Notes: generated by a model from the sequence alone, not told the origin. Counted from the stretch's first letter, positions 1-10,177 are shown. The stretch: 64,000 bases of DNA from Corynebacterium bovis DSM 20582 = CIP 54.80 (GCF_030408615.1 NZ_CP047187.1:496001-560000), one strand, 5' to 3'. A program made the numbers and translations.

Positions 1-662
1 GCGACGTGCTTAAATGGCCGACGTTGCTTTGACACGGCGCATGAGGCCGTGGGTGTCAGTCACGACGACCGCACCGACCGCACCGCTCCGGCCACCGGCC
101 GGGGGCGGCCACGTCGGTGGGGTGGGAGCAGGTCAGCCGTACCGGAACTGCCTGCACCACACGACGGACCCCGCGGACGAGACGGCGTCGATGGTGAAGT
201 GAGCATGATCCGCCGTCAGTGGACACCGGTTCACCGGTCGGACGGAGGCCGTTCCCGAACGGTCACCGCCCCCGGGACGAGGTCCCACTGCGCGGTACTC
301 TGCGCGGGAACGGGCGACACGCCCGACCGCGGGTGCCGGGCGGGGCATGGCAAGTAAACAGCGGCAGTAGTGAAGGCCCGTCACGCGGACCGTACGCACC
401 GGCACCACCGGAGAGATCCGGGGCGCCCGGCGTCGGCCCACACGGGGGACCCCTTCCGACGCGGATGCAGGACATCCGGTGCTCTCCGACGACGGAGGGT
501 GCGCTGACCCGGTGTTTACGACGCCGTGGCCGGCCCGCCACCGTCGTTCAACGGACTGCAAGCGAACTGGCGTCTGTTCCAGCCCCCGGCCGGACAGCGT
601 GGACAAAGACAAGAAGCCGTCAGCCCCCGGGAGACCGGGACGCGGCGAGGAAGAGGACTAGC
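1..662. other. Non-coding leader upstream of rpsJ
   Basis: No convincing gene is visible in these 662 bases; open frames here have arginine/proline-rich shadow composition. A TTGACA hexamer lies at 29-34 but no good -10 follows at 17-18 bp, so I do not call a promoter. An ACCGGT-TC-ACCGGT inverted repeat is at 225-238. The stretch probably holds the promoter and a long untranslated leader of the S10 operon. Confidence 0.5.
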
Positions 663-968
663 GTGGCGGGACAGAAGATCCGCATCAGGCTCAAGGCCTA
701 CGATCACGAGGCAATCGACGCTTCCGCGAAGAAGATCGTCGAGACGGTCACCAGGACCGGCGCCCGGGTTGTCGGCCCTGTGCCTCTGCCCACAGAAAAG
801 AACGTGTACTGCGTCATCCGCTCGCCGCACAAGTACAAGGACTCGCGCGAGCACTTCGAGATGCGTACGCACAAGCGACTGATCGACATCCTCGACCCGA
901 CGCCGAAGACCGTTGACGCCCTCATGCGCATCGATCTTCCGGCCAGCGTCGACGTGAACATTCAGTGA
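663..968 (+). CDS. rpsJ: 30S ribosomal protein S10
   Basis: First gene of the S10 operon, a 30S head protein that also serves as the NusE antitermination factor. The GTG at 663 is chosen because it gives the conserved start [16 protein letters not shown] and follows a purine-rich GAGGAAGAGGA site. The product is 101 aa, the usual length, and keeps the [20 protein letters not shown] core. An in-frame extension back to 219 exists but has shadow-like composition. rplC follows after 41 bases. Confidence 0.97.
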   Translation: MAGQKIRIRLKAYDHEAIDASAKKIVETVTRTGARVVGPVPLPTEKNVYCVIRSPHKYKDSREHFEMRTHKRLIDILDPTPKTVDALMRIDLPASVDVNIQ

Positions 969-1009
969 GCCTGGACTCGAGTCTGAACTAAGGCAGCGGA
1001 GACAAGATT

Positions 1010-1666
1010 ATGAGTGATATTGAGATCAAGGGCCTCCTGGGCAAGAAGCTCGGCATGACCCAGATCTTCGACGAGGACAACCGGGTGGTCCCGGTGACCG
1101 TCGTCGAGGCTGGGCCGTGTGTCGTCACCCAGGTGCGCACCACCGACACCGACGGCTACGAGGCCGTCCAGATCGCCTTCGGGGAGATCGACCCGCGCAA
1201 GGTCAACAAGCCGGGCAGCGGGCACTTCAAGAAGGCGGGCGTCACCCCGCGCCGCCACGTCACGGAGATCCGCGTCGCGGACGCCTCCGCGTACGAGGTC
1301 GGCCAGGACGTCACCGTCGACATCTTCAGCGATGTCGAGTTCGTGGACGTCACCGGCACCTCGAAGGGCAAGGGCTTCGCCGGCGCCATGAAGCGTCACG
1401 GCTTCGCCGGCCAGGGTGCGGCCCACGGTAACCAGGCCGCCCACCGCCGCGTCGGCGGCATCGGCGCCTGCGCGACCCCGGGCCGTGTCTTCAAGGGCAA
1501 GCGCATGGCCGGCCGCATGGGCAACAACCGGGTGACCCTGCAGAACCTCCGGGTCGCCAAGGTTGACGCCGAGTCGAACCTGCTCCTCATCAAGGGTGCA
1601 GTTCCCGGAATCAACGGCGGCGTTGTCGTCGTCAAGACCGCAGTGAAGGGCGGTGCACACGCATGA
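1010..1666 (+). CDS. rplC: 50S ribosomal protein L3
   Basis: Early-assembly 50S protein that reaches toward the peptidyl-transferase centre. The 218 aa product starts [20 protein letters not shown] and keeps the [25 protein letters not shown] block around residues 145-170 typical of bacterial L3. The last codons overlap rplD by 4 bases (ATGA), so translation is probably coupled. Second gene of the S10 operon. Confidence 0.98.
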   Translation: MSDIEIKGLLGKKLGMTQIFDEDNRVVPVTVVEAGPCVVTQVRTTDTDGYEAVQIAFGEIDPRKVNKPGSGHFKKAGVTPRRHVTEIRVADASAYEVGQDVTVDIFSDVEFVDVTGTSKGKGFAGAMKRHGFAGQGAAHGNQAAHRRVGGIGACATPGRVFKGKRMAGRMGNNRVTLQNLRVAKVDAESNLLLIKGAVPGINGGVVVVKTAVKGGAHA

Positions 1667-2328
1667 GCAACCTGAAGCTCGATGTCCAGACCGCTGACGG
1701 CACGACCAACGGCACGGTGGACCTCCCGGCCTCGATCTTCGACGTCGAGGTCAGCGTCCCCCTGATGCACCAGGTCGTCGTGGCCCAGCTCGCGGCCAAG
1801 CGCCAGGGCACCCACGCCACGAAGACCCGTGGTGAGGTCCGTGGCGGTGGCCGGAAGCCGTTCCGTCAGAAGGGCACCGGCCGTGCCCGTCAGGGTTCCA
1901 TCCGCGCACCGCACTTCACCGGCGGTGGCACGGTCCACGGCCCGCAGCCGCGGGACTACGACCAGCGGACCCCGAAGAAGATGAAGGCCGCCGCGCTGCG
2001 GGGCGCCCTCTCCGACCGGGTCCGGCACGACCGGATCCACGTCGTCGAGGAGCTCGTCCCCGGCCAGACCCCCTCGACGAAGGCCGCCCGGACCTTCATC
2101 GAGCGCCTGACCGACCGCAAGTCCGTTCTGCTGGTCCTCGGTCGCGAGGACGTCACCGGCTGGAAGTCCGCGAACAACCTGCCGAACGTGCACATCCTCG
2201 CCAGCGACCAGCTCAACACCTACGACGTCCTGAACGCTGACGATGTCGTGTTCTCCGTGGAGGCGCTGACCACGTTCATCGCCGCCGCCGAGGCCCGCTC
2301 CGCGGCTGTGAAGGAGGAGGCAAAGTGA
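1663..2328 (+). CDS. rplD: 50S ribosomal protein L4
   Basis: L4 (221 aa) binds 23S rRNA and lines part of the exit tunnel. The conserved loop with [20 protein letters not shown] followed by [15 protein letters not shown] is present at about residues 50-85. The start overlaps rplC by 4 bases and the stop overlaps the GTG of rplW (GTGA). In enterobacteria L4 autoregulates the S10 operon; nothing here shows whether that applies. Confidence 0.98.
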   Translation: MSNLKLDVQTADGTTNGTVDLPASIFDVEVSVPLMHQVVVAQLAAKRQGTHATKTRGEVRGGGRKPFRQKGTGRARQGSIRAPHFTGGGTVHGPQPRDYDQRTPKKMKAAALRGALSDRVRHDRIHVVEELVPGQTPSTKAARTFIERLTDRKSVLLVLGREDVTGWKSANNLPNVHILASDQLNTYDVLNADDVVFSVEALTTFIAAAEARSAAVKEEAK

Positions 2329-2630
2329 GCACCATCACAGACCCGCGCGACATCATCCTCGCTCCGGTCGTCTCGGAGAAGTCCTACGGCCTGATGGAGC
2401 AGAACGTCTACACGTTCCTGGTGAACCCGGACTCCAACAAGACCCAGATCAAGATTGCCGTCGAGCAGATCTTCGGCGTGAAGGTCGCCAGCGTCAACAC
2501 CTCGAACCGTCAGGGCAAGCGGAAGCGCACCCGGACCGGCTACGGGCAGCGCAAGGCCACCAAGCGCGCCATGGTGACCCTGGTCGCCGGCAGCGATCCC
2601 ATCGACATCTTCGGCGGTTCGGCCGCCTAG
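2325..2630 (+). CDS. rplW: 50S ribosomal protein L23
   Basis: L23 (101 aa) sits at the polypeptide exit and docks trigger factor and SRP. The frame has [20 protein letters not shown] near the start and the [16 protein letters not shown] basic segment near residues 65-80. The GTG start overlaps the rplD stop by 4 bases. A 34-base gap with AAGGAAGGTAGAGAG leads into rplB. Confidence 0.97.
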   Translation: MSTITDPRDIILAPVVSEKSYGLMEQNVYTFLVNPDSNKTQIKIAVEQIFGVKVASVNTSNRQGKRKRTRTGYGQRKATKRAMVTLVAGSDPIDIFGGSAA

Positions 2631-2664
2631 GCCGCCACCAAGGAAGGTAGAGAGAAGCACAGTT

Positions 2665-3507
2665 ATGGCTATTCGCAAGTACAAGCCGACTACGCCGGGT
2701 CGCCGCCAGAGCTCTGTCTCGAAGTTCGACGAGATCACTCGCTCGACCCCGGAGAAGTCTCTGCTGCGCCCGCTGTCCAAGTCCGGCGGCCGCAACGTCC
2801 ACGGCCACATCACGACCCGTCACAAGGGTGGCGGCCACAAGCGCCGCTACCGTGTCATCGACTTCCGTCGGAACGACAAGGACGGGATCACCGCCAAGGT
2901 CGCCCACATCGAGTACGACCCGAACCGCACGGCGAACATCGCGCTGCTCCACTACATGGACGGCGAGAAGCGCTACATCATCGCGCCGAAGGGTCTGACC
3001 CAGGGCACCGTCGTGGAGTCCGGTCCGAACGCCGACATCAAGCCGGGCAACAACCTGCCGCTCCGCAACATCCCCACCGGTACGACGATCCACGCCGTGG
3101 AGCTCAAGCCGGGCGGCGGCGCGAAGATGGCCCGGTCCGCCGGCGCCTCGATCCAGCTGCTGGGTAAGGAAGGCAAGTACGCCGTCCTGCGTATGCCCTC
3201 CACCGAGATCCGTCGCGTCGACATCCGGTGCCGCGCCACCGTGGGTGAGGTCGGCAACGCCGACCAGATCAACATCCGCTGGGGCAAGGCCGGCCGTATG
3301 CGCTGGAAGGGCGTCCGCCCGACCGTCCGTGGTGTCGTCATGAACCCGGTCGACCACCCGCACGGCGGTGGTGAGGGCAAGACCTCCGGTGGTCGCCACC
3401 CGGTCTCCCCGTGGGGTCAGCCTGAGGGCCGCACCCGCAAGCCCAACCGTCCGAGCGACAAGATGATCGTCCGCCGTCGCCGCACCAACAAGAACAAGAA
3501 GCGCTAA
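2665..3507 (+). CDS. rplB: 50S ribosomal protein L2
   Basis: L2 (280 aa) is a core 50S protein needed for subunit joining and peptidyl transfer. It starts [15 protein letters not shown] and carries the signature [14 protein letters not shown] near residues 225-238, including the conserved histidine of the HPHGGG loop, then a lysine/arginine-rich tail. The length is normal. An AAAGGAGG sequence overlapping its stop is the ribosome-binding site of rpsS. Confidence 0.98.
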   Translation: MAIRKYKPTTPGRRQSSVSKFDEITRSTPEKSLLRPLSKSGGRNVHGHITTRHKGGGHKRRYRVIDFRRNDKDGITAKVAHIEYDPNRTANIALLHYMDGEKRYIIAPKGLTQGTVVESGPNADIKPGNNLPLRNIPTGTTIHAVELKPGGGAKMARSAGASIQLLGKEGKYAVLRMPSTEIRRVDIRCRATVGEVGNADQINIRWGKAGRMRWKGVRPTVRGVVMNPVDHPHGGGEGKTSGGRHPVSPWGQPEGRTRKPNRPSDKMIVRRRRTNKNKKR

Positions 3508-3522
3508 AGGAGGTAGTTGAGA

Positions 3523-3801
3523 ATGCCACGCAGCCTCAAGAAGGGCCCGTTCGTCGACGAACACCTCCTCGCGAAGGTGGACGCTCAGAACGAGAAGGGC
3601 ACCAAGCAGGTCATCAAGACCTGGTCCCGTCGCTCCACGATCCTGCCGGACTTCATCGGCCACACGTTCGCCGTCCACGACGGGCGGAAGCACGTGCCGG
3701 TGTTCATCGACGATTCGATGGTCGGGCACAAGCTGGGCGAGTTCGCCCCGACGAAGACCTTCAAGGGTCACGTCAAGGACGACAAGAAGGGTCGGCGATA
3801 A
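3523..3801 (+). CDS. rpsS: 30S ribosomal protein S19
   Basis: Head protein of the 30S subunit, complexed with S13. The ATG at 3523 gives the canonical start [15 protein letters not shown] and a 92 aa product; an upstream in-frame TTG at 3517 would add two residues and sits too close to the strong AAAGGAGG at about 3507-3514. Conserved WSRRSTI and [16 protein letters not shown] blocks are present. rplV starts 3 bases later. Confidence 0.97.
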   Translation: MPRSLKKGPFVDEHLLAKVDAQNEKGTKQVIKTWSRRSTILPDFIGHTFAVHDGRKHVPVFIDDSMVGHKLGEFAPTKTFKGHVKDDKKGRR

Positions 3802-3804
3802 GTC

Positions 3805-4167
3805 ATGAGTGACACCGTCAACACCGCACGGGCGACGGCGCGGTTCGTCCGCGTCACGCCGATGAAGGCGCGTCGTGTCATCGACACGATCCGCGGCAAG
3901 TCGGTGGAGGACGCCCTCGCGATCCTGAAGTACGCCCCGCAGGCGGCGTCTGAGCCGGTCGCGAAGGTTGTCGCCTCCGCCGCCGCGAACGCCGAGAACA
4001 ACGTCGGGCTCGACCCCCGCAGCCTCGTGGTCTCCGCCGCGTGGGCCGACGAGGGTCCGACGCTCAAGCGTTTCCGTCCGCGCGCCCAGGGACGTGCGTT
4101 CCACGTCCGCAAGCGCACAAGCCACATCACCGTGGTCGTCGAGAGCCAGAAGGGAAGTGCTCAGTAG
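3805..4167 (+). CDS. rplV: 50S ribosomal protein L22
   Basis: L22 (120 aa) lines the nascent peptide tunnel. It has the family's [19 protein letters not shown] block near the N-terminus and the C-terminal hairpin region [19 protein letters not shown]. The stop codon shares one base with the GTG start of rpsC (TAGTG), as usual in this operon. Confidence 0.97.
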   Translation: MSDTVNTARATARFVRVTPMKARRVIDTIRGKSVEDALAILKYAPQAASEPVAKVVASAAANAENNVGLDPRSLVVSAAWADEGPTLKRFRPRAQGRAFHVRKRTSHITVVVESQKGSAQ

Positions 4168-4916
4168 TGGGCCAGAAAATCCACCCCCACGGCCTCCGGC
4201 TGGGCATCACGTCCGAGTGGCGCTCCCGCTGGTACGCCGACAAGCAGTACGCTGACTACCTCGCCGAGGACATCAAGATCCGTGAGTTCCTGTCCAAGGG
4301 CCTCGACCGCGCCGGCATCGCCGACGTCGTCATCGAGCGCACCCGGGACCGGGTCCGCGTCGACATCCACACGGCCCGTCCGGGCATCGTGATCGGTCGT
4401 CGCGGCTCCGAGGCCGACCGCATCCGCGGCCGCCTGGAGAAGCTCACCGGCAAGCAGGTGCAGCTGAACATCCTCGAGGTCAAGAACATCGACGCGAATG
4501 CGCAGCTCGTCGCGCAGTCGATCGCCGAGCAGCTGACCAACCGCGTGGCCTTCCGCCGCGCGATGCGGAAGGCCATCCAGAGCGCGATGCGCCAGCCGCA
4601 GGTCAAGGGCATCAAGGTCGTGTGCTCCGGTCGTCTCGGCGGCGCCGAGATGGGCCGCACCGAGCGCTACCACGAGGGTCGCGTTCCGCTGCACACGCTC
4701 CGCGCCGAGATCGACTACGGCACCTTCGAGGCCCACACCACCTTCGGCCGCATCGGCGTGAAGGTGTGGATCTACAAGGGTGACGTCGTCGGTGGACGGC
4801 GTGAGAGCCTCATCAACGCCCGCGACGACCGCCCGAACCGTGGCGGTCCCCGCCGGGAGCGTCCGCGCCGCGGCGGTGCCCGTCGCCAGCGTGCTGAGCA
4901 GAAGCAGGAGGGCTGA
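4167..4916 (+). CDS. rpsC: 30S ribosomal protein S3
   Basis: S3 (249 aa) forms part of the mRNA entry site with helicase activity. The GTG at 4167 gives the conserved start [17 protein letters not shown]; longer in-frame extensions upstream are antisense-like. A KH-type segment with [17 protein letters not shown] lies near residues 70-90 and the [14 protein letters not shown] block near 190-205. The C-terminal tail is arginine-rich, as in actinobacterial S3. Confidence 0.97.
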   Translation: MGQKIHPHGLRLGITSEWRSRWYADKQYADYLAEDIKIREFLSKGLDRAGIADVVIERTRDRVRVDIHTARPGIVIGRRGSEADRIRGRLEKLTGKQVQLNILEVKNIDANAQLVAQSIAEQLTNRVAFRRAMRKAIQSAMRQPQVKGIKVVCSGRLGGAEMGRTERYHEGRVPLHTLRAEIDYGTFEAHTTFGRIGVKVWIYKGDVVGGRRESLINARDDRPNRGGPRRERPRRGGARRQRAEQKQEG

Positions 4917-4918
4917 CA

Positions 4919-5335
4919 ATGCTGATCCCGAAGCGCGTCAAGTACCGGCGCCAGCACCGCCCCACCCGTCGCGGTGTGTCCAAGGGCGGGAACCGGGTCA
5001 CCTTCGGTGACTACGGCCTCCAGGCCCTGGAGCCGACCTACATCACCAACCGGCAGATCGAGTCCGCGCGTATCGCCATCAACCGGCACGTCAAGCGTGG
5101 CGGCAAGGTGTGGATCAACATCTTCCCGGACCGCCCCCTGACCCAGAAGCCGCTCGGCGTGCGCATGGGTTCCGGTAAGGGCCCCGTGGAGAAGTGGGTC
5201 GCGAACGTCAAGCCGGGCCGGATCCTGTTCGAGATGAGCTACCCGAACGAGGAGATCGCCCTCGAGGCGCTCCGCCGCGCGGGTAACAAGCTCCCGTGCA
5301 AGGTCCGCATCGTGAAGAAGGAGGATCAGTTCTGA
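4919..5335 (+). CDS. rplP: 50S ribosomal protein L16
   Basis: L16 (138 aa) contacts the A-site tRNA elbow and is required late in 50S assembly. It starts [15 protein letters not shown] and keeps [22 protein letters not shown] residues around 75-90. It is preceded by GCAGGAGGG overlapping the rpsC end. Its TGA shares one base with the ATG of rpmC (TGATG). Confidence 0.98.
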   Translation: MLIPKRVKYRRQHRPTRRGVSKGGNRVTFGDYGLQALEPTYITNRQIESARIAINRHVKRGGKVWINIFPDRPLTQKPLGVRMGSGKGPVEKWVANVKPGRILFEMSYPNEEIALEALRRAGNKLPCKVRIVKKEDQF

Positions 5336-5568
5336 TGGCTACCGGCATTCCGGCCCATGAGCTCCGTGAGCTCAACGACGCTGAGCTGACCACTCGCCTC
5401 CGTGAGGCGAAGGAGGAGCTGTTCAACCTCCGCTTCCAGTCGGCCACCGGCCAGCTGACCAACAACCGTCGTCTGGGCATCGTCAAGCGCGACATCGCCC
5501 GCATCTACACCGTCATGCGCGAGCGCGAGCTCGGCCTGTCGACCAACCCGGGCGGTGACGCCGCATGA
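5335..5568 (+). CDS. rpmC: 50S ribosomal protein L29
   Basis: L29 (77 aa) lies near the tunnel exit. The ATG at 5335 is chosen over an upstream in-frame ATG because it overlaps the rplP stop and gives [15 protein letters not shown] with the [16 protein letters not shown] core. The 3' end overlaps rpsQ by 4 bases (ATGA). Confidence 0.96.
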   Translation: MATGIPAHELRELNDAELTTRLREAKEELFNLRFQSATGQLTNNRRLGIVKRDIARIYTVMRERELGLSTNPGGDAA

Positions 5569-5849
5569 GTGAGGCTAACGTGACTGAGACCAAGAAGGAG
5601 AAGGGCGCCCGCAAGGTCCGCAGCGGCTACGTGGTGTCCGACAAGATGAGCAAGACCATCGTGGTCGAGCTCGAGGACCGTAAGCAGCACTCGCTGTACG
5701 GCAAGATCATGCGCAGCAACACCAAGGTGAAGGCGCACGACGAGGAGGAGATCGCCGGTATCGGTGACCTCGTCCGGATCGAGGAGACGCGGCCGCTGTC
5801 CAAGGACAAGCACTTCCGTCTCGTCGAGATCATCGAGAAGGCGAAGTAG
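5565..5849 (+). CDS. rpsQ: 30S ribosomal protein S17
   Basis: S17 (94 aa) is a primary 16S rRNA binder of the OB fold. It shows the [20 protein letters not shown] motif at residues 24-43. It is the last gene of the first ribosomal protein block. A strong hairpin follows at 5915-5944, and the next spc-type gene (rplN) is almost 6 kb away because an iron-uptake island intervenes. Confidence 0.97.
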   Translation: MSEANVTETKKEKGARKVRSGYVVSDKMSKTIVVELEDRKQHSLYGKIMRSNTKVKAHDEEEIAGIGDLVRIEETRPLSKDKHFRLVEIIEKAK

Positions 5850-5914
5850 CCTGACCCCGGACTCCTGACCGGCGGCGACGCCGGCAGGTCCGACGGTCAC
5901 GCACCGTCGTCACA

Positions 5915-5944
5915 GGGCCGTTCCCCGTTGTCGGGGAGCGGCCC
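5915..5944 (+). terminator. Intrinsic terminator after rpsQ
   Basis: GGGCCGTTCCCCG, a short TTG loop, then TCGGGGAGCGGCCC form a stem of about 14 bp with two imperfect pairs. The run after it (GTCGTCGTGTC) is only moderately T-rich, normal for a high-GC genome. It closes the rpsJ-rpsQ transcript. Confidence 0.75.
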
Positions 5945-6090
5945 GTCGTCGTGTCCGGGGCCGGTCACGCCCGCCGCGCCCGCTCAGGTGTGGTTCCCGA
6001 CGGTGCCCGTCCCCCGGGGCCGCTCACGTCCCGTTCCCGACGGTGCCCGCCCGCCGGCCGCCGCTCCTGCCCGCCCGCCGCGCGCCCCGC

Positions 6091-7041
6091 TCAGCGGCCG
6101 GCGAGGAACTCGAGGATGACCCGGTTGACCTCGTCGGGCCGCTCGAGGTACCCCCAGTGGCCCGTCCGCGGGACCTCCCGGTACGTCGCCCCCGGCACGG
6201 TCGCGGCGACGTCACGGACCTGGGCCGGGGTGACGACGCGGTCGTCGCCGTAGGCGAGCGCGAGGCACGGCCGGCGGATCGTCGCGTACTCCGCGTGCAG
6301 GTCCCACGGCCGGTCCGGGTCCGCGTGGTCGCTCGGGGTCGTCGGCGGGGTGCCGGGCCGGTCCGTCGCCGCGCCCCCGTCGCCGGCGGCCGTCGCACCC
6401 GCCGGCCCGCGTCGGGCCGTCGTCCCCCTCCCGTCCCCACCCCGGGCGGACAGGTGCCGGGAGAGGGCGATGACGTCGAGCCACTCGCGCTCCCGGGCCG
6501 GGTCCGCGAGCGTCGCGGGTGAGAGGTTCCGCGCGGCGGTGAGCGCGTCGAGGTACTCCGGCTCCTCCCTCGCGAGCAGCGCCGCGGCCCGGTCACCCCG
6601 CGCGGAGAGCACCTGGGCGGTCCGGGGCGCGGCGGCGTGCGCGGCGGCCATGACGCACCGCGTGACGAGCCCGGGGTGGCGGGCCGTGAGCGAGCCGGCG
6701 ATCCGCGCGCCGAGGGACGTCCCGACGACCGCCGCCGGGCCGTCACCGGTGCGGCGGATGATGTCGGCGGCGTCGTCGACGAGCTCGCCGAACGTGAACG
6801 GCCCGCGGTCGACCGTGCCGGCGGCGCGGTGGTCGTAGGTGAGGACCTCGTAGCCGGCGTCGACGAACGCCGGGACCTGGTGCAGCGTCCACGTCCGCCC
6901 GGACGCGCCCTGGCCCATGATGAGCAGCAGCCGCGGGCGGGGGCGGCCGGTGGCGGGGTCGGTCGCCGGGCCGTGGTGCGTGACGGGGCCGGTGGCGGGG
7001 GTGGGGGTCGTGCGCGTCGGGCCGGTGCGGGGTCGCGTCAT
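6091..7041 (-). CDS. Alpha/beta-fold hydrolase
   Basis: A 316 aa protein of the alpha/beta hydrolase superfamily with no signal peptide. The N-terminal 30 residues are a T/P-rich tail. An oxyanion-type MGQGASGRTW segment is at 42-51, the nucleophile elbow GTSLGA places Ser109, the acid is probably in YGDDRVV (about 264-270), and the catalytic His295 is in RTGHWGYLERPDEVN. The cap region (about 195-245) is low-complexity. It is the last gene of the iron-uptake operon, 112 bases after the siderophore-interacting protein, so a role in releasing iron from an ester siderophore is possible but only inferred. GGAG precedes the ATG. Confidence 0.8.
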   Translation of the reverse strand: MTRPRTGPTRTTPTPATGPVTHHGPATDPATGRPRPRLLLIMGQGASGRTWTLHQVPAFVDAGYEVLTYDHRAAGTVDRGPFTFGELVDDAADIIRRTGDGPAAVVGTSLGARIAGSLTARHPGLVTRCVMAAAHAAAPRTAQVLSARGDRAAALLAREEPEYLDALTAARNLSPATLADPAREREWLDVIALSRHLSARGGDGRGTTARRGPAGATAAGDGGAATDRPGTPPTTPSDHADPDRPWDLHAEYATIRRPCLALAYGDDRVVTPAQVRDVAATVPGATYREVPRTGHWGYLERPDEVNRVILEFLAGR

Positions 7042-7090
7042 GTGGGGTCTCCGTCGGGGGTCGGGGGGTTCGGGTGCGGTGGTCGGGAGG

Positions 7091-7130
7091 TCCGGGGGAG
7101 GGGGACGACGCGCCCCTCCGCGGCGGCCCC
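7091..7130 (+). repeat. GACGACGC hairpin repeat, copy 1
   Basis: GGAGGGG, loop GACGACGC, then CCCCTCC and CGCGG form a potential hairpin in the gap between the hydrolase and the siderophore-interacting protein. Close relatives recur in both orientations across the window. Confidence 0.55.
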
Positions 7131-7161
7131 GCCCCCACGGGGTCGGGGGCGTCAGTCCGGG

Positions 7162-8049
7162 TCAGGGGCGTTCGCGGCCGAGGATCCAGTACGTCACCCA
7201 GCGGACGTCGGCCCCCGCGAGCCCCCACGTGTCGACGAGCACCCGGCGGACGTCCTTGCACAGGCCCTGTTCGCCGCACACCCAGGCGTACCCCGCGCCG
7301 GTCGCGGGGTGGCCGGCGGCGGCCCAGCCGGAGAGCAGCGTCGTCACCTCCCGGGCCTGCTCCGTGACCGTCGCCCCGGTGACGGTGGCGAGGGTGCCCA
7401 CGGACCCCTCCCACTCGTCGCGGAGGCCCGGCTCGAGGTCGGCGGGGCCGGAGGCGAGGACGACGACGTGCAGGTCGGCGAGTTCCGCGGGGTGGTGGTC
7501 GCGGGTGAACTCGAGGATCGAGCGGAGGGCCGGGACGGCGGTCGGGTCGGCGACGAGGAGCTGGCGGGTGGAGGCCCGGCACCAGATGCCGCCGGCCGGG
7601 CTCACCGCGCACCGCCGGCCGGGGCGGGCCCGGAGCGCCCAGCGGGAGCCGGGGCCGGAGTCGCCGTGGACGAGGACGTCGACGTCGATCTCGCCGGTGG
7701 GGGAGCCGTCCGGGGCGACGGTGTCCCGGCGGAGGTTCCGCACGCTGTACCAGCGCAGGAGGGGGCGGTCGGGGGCGGGCAGGGCGTTCACCGCGGCGCG
7801 GAGGTTCGTGCCGGTCGGGTCGACGGGCGGGACCGCGCGGCCCGGCTCCGGCATGAGCAGGCCGAGGTACTCGTCCGGGCCGGTGAGGACGAGGTCGCGG
7901 AACGCCGGGGAGGACAGGGTGAGGCGGCGGATCGACGCGGCGGGCGAGGTCACCGCCGTGACCGTGGCGGGGAGGACCGGGGTGTCCGCGCGGCCGGGTT
8001 CCGTCGGGAGGGAGAGGTCGCGGACGGCGGTGGCGGGGGTCGTGGTCAC
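7162..8049 (-). CDS. Siderophore-interacting protein (FAD-binding ferric-siderophore reductase)
   Basis: A 295 aa cytoplasmic flavoprotein of the SIP/ViuB family, which reduces ferric siderophores so that iron is released after import. Evidence: the FAD-binding RWYSVRN motif at 99-105, the DVDVLVHGDSGPGSRWA phosphate-binding segment at about 122-138, and the C-terminal NAD(P)H-side YAWVCGEQGLCKDVRRVL block at 254-271. The GTG start at 8049 is preceded by GGGAGGACC and overlaps the stop of the ABC ATPase (GTGA), so the two are probably co-translated. Substrate specificity cannot be read from the sequence. Confidence 0.9.
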   Translation of the reverse strand: MTTTPATAVRDLSLPTEPGRADTPVLPATVTAVTSPAASIRRLTLSSPAFRDLVLTGPDEYLGLLMPEPGRAVPPVDPTGTNLRAAVNALPAPDRPLLRWYSVRNLRRDTVAPDGSPTGEIDVDVLVHGDSGPGSRWALRARPGRRCAVSPAGGIWCRASTRQLLVADPTAVPALRSILEFTRDHHPAELADLHVVVLASGPADLEPGLRDEWEGSVGTLATVTGATVTEQAREVTTLLSGWAAAGHPATGAGYAWVCGEQGLCKDVRRVLVDTWGLAGADVRWVTYWILGRERP

Positions 8050-9023
8050 GGGGTCCTCCCGGGGCCGGCGTGGGCGTGGCCCGGGGTGGCGGTGGCGGCG
8101 TGGTCCGGGGTGCTGGCGGCGGTGGCGGCGTGGCCCGGGGCGTCCGCGCGGCCCCGGGGCGCGCACGGGACGATGAGGGGCCCGCCGGTCACCGGGTCGT
8201 CGACGACGACGGCGTCGAGGTCGAACACGTCCTTGAGCAGCTCGGCGGTGATGATGTCCCCCGGGGCACCGGTGGCGACGACCGCCCCGTCGCGCATGAC
8301 GATGAGGTGGTCCGAGTAGCGCACCGCGAGGTTGAGGTCGTGGAGGACCATGACGACGGTCCGGTCGAGGGCCGAGCGGAGGTCCGCGACGAGGTCGAGG
8401 ATCTCGATGGAGTGGGAGAGGTCGAGGAACGTCGTCGGCTCGTCGAGGAAGAGGATGTCCGTGTGCTGGGCGAGGACCATGGAGATCCACACCCGCTGCC
8501 GTTGGCCGCCGGACAGGGACTCGACGCGTCGTTCCGCGAGGTCCGCGACATTCGTCAGCTCGAGGGCGCGGAGCACCTCCTCCTCGTCCGTCGACGACCA
8601 CTGGCGGATCCACGACTGGTGCGGGTGACGCCCCCGGGCCACGAGGTCGGAGACGATGAGGCCCTCCGGGGCGACGGGCGACTGCGGGAGGACACCGATC
8701 CGGCGGGCGAGGTCCCGGCGGCGCATCGACGAGATGTCGTCGCCGCCGAGGGTGACCCGGCCGGACCGGGACGGGATGAGCCGGCACACGGCGCGGAGGA
8801 AGGTCGACTTGCCGCAGCCGTTCGGCCCGATGACGGTCGTCACGGCGCCGCCGGGGATGGTCGTCGTGAGGTCGTCGATGATGAGGCTGTCACCGTAGCC
8901 GACGGACAGCCCGTCCACGGCGATGCGGTGGTCGGGGACACGGTCGACGGGGGCCGGGTCCCCGGGGAGCGCGTGCGCGGGGGCGTGGCCGGGGGCGTGC
9001 GTGGGGAGGTGCTGGCGGTTCAC
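8046..9023 (-). CDS. Iron-siderophore ABC transporter ATP-binding protein (FecE/FepC family)
   Basis: ATPase of a ferric siderophore importer, 325 aa. Walker A GPNGCGKST is at 66-74, the signature LSGGQRQR at 170-177, Walker B LFLDEPT at 191-197 and the H-loop His at 228. A tail of about 35 residues beyond the domain is rich in His/Ala/Pro. I prefer the GTG at 9023 because AGGAG lies 8 bases upstream; an in-frame GTG at 9044 overlaps the permease stop (GTGA) and would add 7 residues. It works with the two FecCD permeases upstream in the same operon. Confidence 0.93.
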   Translation of the reverse strand: MNRQHLPTHAPGHAPAHALPGDPAPVDRVPDHRIAVDGLSVGYGDSLIIDDLTTTIPGGAVTTVIGPNGCGKSTFLRAVCRLIPSRSGRVTLGGDDISSMRRRDLARRIGVLPQSPVAPEGLIVSDLVARGRHPHQSWIRQWSSTDEEEVLRALELTNVADLAERRVESLSGGQRQRVWISMVLAQHTDILFLDEPTTFLDLSHSIEILDLVADLRSALDRTVVMVLHDLNLAVRYSDHLIVMRDGAVVATGAPGDIITAELLKDVFDLDAVVVDDPVTGGPLIVPCAPRGRADAPGHAATAASTPDHAATATPGHAHAGPGRTP

Positions 9024-9040
9024 GGGGAGGCTCCTGACGG

Positions 9041-10177
9041 TCACGTGGTGGTCCGGCGGTTGTTCCGGACGAGGAGGTGGATGAGGAAGACACCGCCGAC
9101 GGCCGAGGTCAGCAGGCCGACGGGAAGCTCGACGGGCAGCAGCGACTGCGTGATGATGTCCGCGCCGATGAGCAGCACCGCCCCGGTGAGGGCCGACGCG
9201 ATGAGCGGCGGTGCCGCGACCCGGGTGAGGCGGAGCGCCACCTGCGGGGCGACGAACGCGACGAAGCCGATCGGCCCGGAGGCGGCGACGGCCACCGCCG
9301 CGAGCGCGACGGACAGGCCGAGGAGCACCACCTGGGTGGCGCGGGTGTTCTGTCCGAGGGCCGTCGCCGTGTCCGGCCCGAGGAGGCTCGCGAGCAGCCG
9401 GAACGCGATCCACGCGGTGACCGGGATGCACACGACGACGAGCAGGCTGATCGGCAGGGTGCGCTGCCACGTCGACGACCCCAGGGAGCCGGTGAGCCAC
9501 ATCTGGGCCGTCGCGGCGTCGCGGGTGTCGGCCGTCGTCAGCAGGTAGCTGATGTACGCCTCGAGCAGGGCCGAGACGATGATGCCGAAGAGGACGAGGC
9601 GGAAGGGGTCCGCGCCCCGCCGGGCGGCGAGTAGCCAGATGACCAGCGCCGTCGCGACCGCCCCGAGCAGGGCGGCGACCGGGGTGCCGACCGACGCGAG
9701 CCAGCCGGCGAGCCCGCCGCCGCTGCCGAGGATGATGACCGTCGCCGCGGCGGCGGAGGCGCCCTTCGTGATGCCGAGGATGTCCGGGCTGGCCAGGGAG
9801 TTGCGGGTGACGGACTGGGTCAGCGCCCCGGACAGGCCGAGCGCCGCGCCGACGGCGAGCCCGGTCACCGCGCGGGGCATCCGCCAGTCGAGGACGACGA
9901 GCCGCTCGATGCGGGTGCCGTCGCCCGTGAACAGCACCCGGAGGACCTTCCACACGCTGAGCGGGTAGTCCCCGAGCCCGATCGACGCGGCGAAGAGGAA
10001 CACCGCGGCGACCGCGAGGATGAGGGTCACGGCGACGGGCCACGGGCGCCACACCGTCGACACCGGCCCGAGGCGCAGGGCGGGGCGTCCCGGGACGCGG
10101 GCCTCCCGGATGTGCCGGGTGAGGAGGCCGGCCCGGGGGGAGCGGTCCGTGGGTGGGGTGGAGGTCGACGCCGTCAT
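9041..10177 (-). CDS. FecCD-family iron-siderophore ABC permease (second subunit)
   Basis: A 378 aa integral membrane subunit of the BtuC/FecCD family. A basic N-terminal tail is followed by about ten hydrophobic segments. Family marks are WRMPRAVTGLAVGAALGLSG near residues 103-122, the NSLASPDILGITKGA block, and ASGPIGFVAFVAPQVALRLTR, which includes the coupling region. The start codon shares one base with the stop of the first permease (TGATG), implying coupled synthesis of a permease heterodimer. Confidence 0.92.
   Translation of the reverse strand: MTASTSTPPTDRSPRAGLLTRHIREARVPGRPALRLGPVSTVWRPWPVAVTLILAVAAVFLFAASIGLGDYPLSVWKVLRVLFTGDGTRIERLVVLDWRMPRAVTGLAVGAALGLSGALTQSVTRNSLASPDILGITKGASAAAATVIILGSGGGLAGWLASVGTPVAALLGAVATALVIWLLAARRGADPFRLVLFGIIVSALLEAYISYLLTTADTRDAATAQMWLTGSLGSSTWQRTLPISLLVVVCIPVTAWIAFRLLASLLGPDTATALGQNTRATQVVLLGLSVALAAVAVAASGPIGFVAFVAPQVALRLTRVAAPPLIASALTGAVLLIGADIITQSLLPVELPVGLLTSAVGGVFLIHLLVRNNRRTTT

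Noticed and set aside
29..34. TTGACA as the S10 operon promoter
   Set aside because: No acceptable -10 lies 16-19 bp downstream.
219..662. N-terminal extension of S10
   Set aside because: The extra 148 residues look like random translation; the GTG at 663 with its ribosome-binding site gives the canonical S10.
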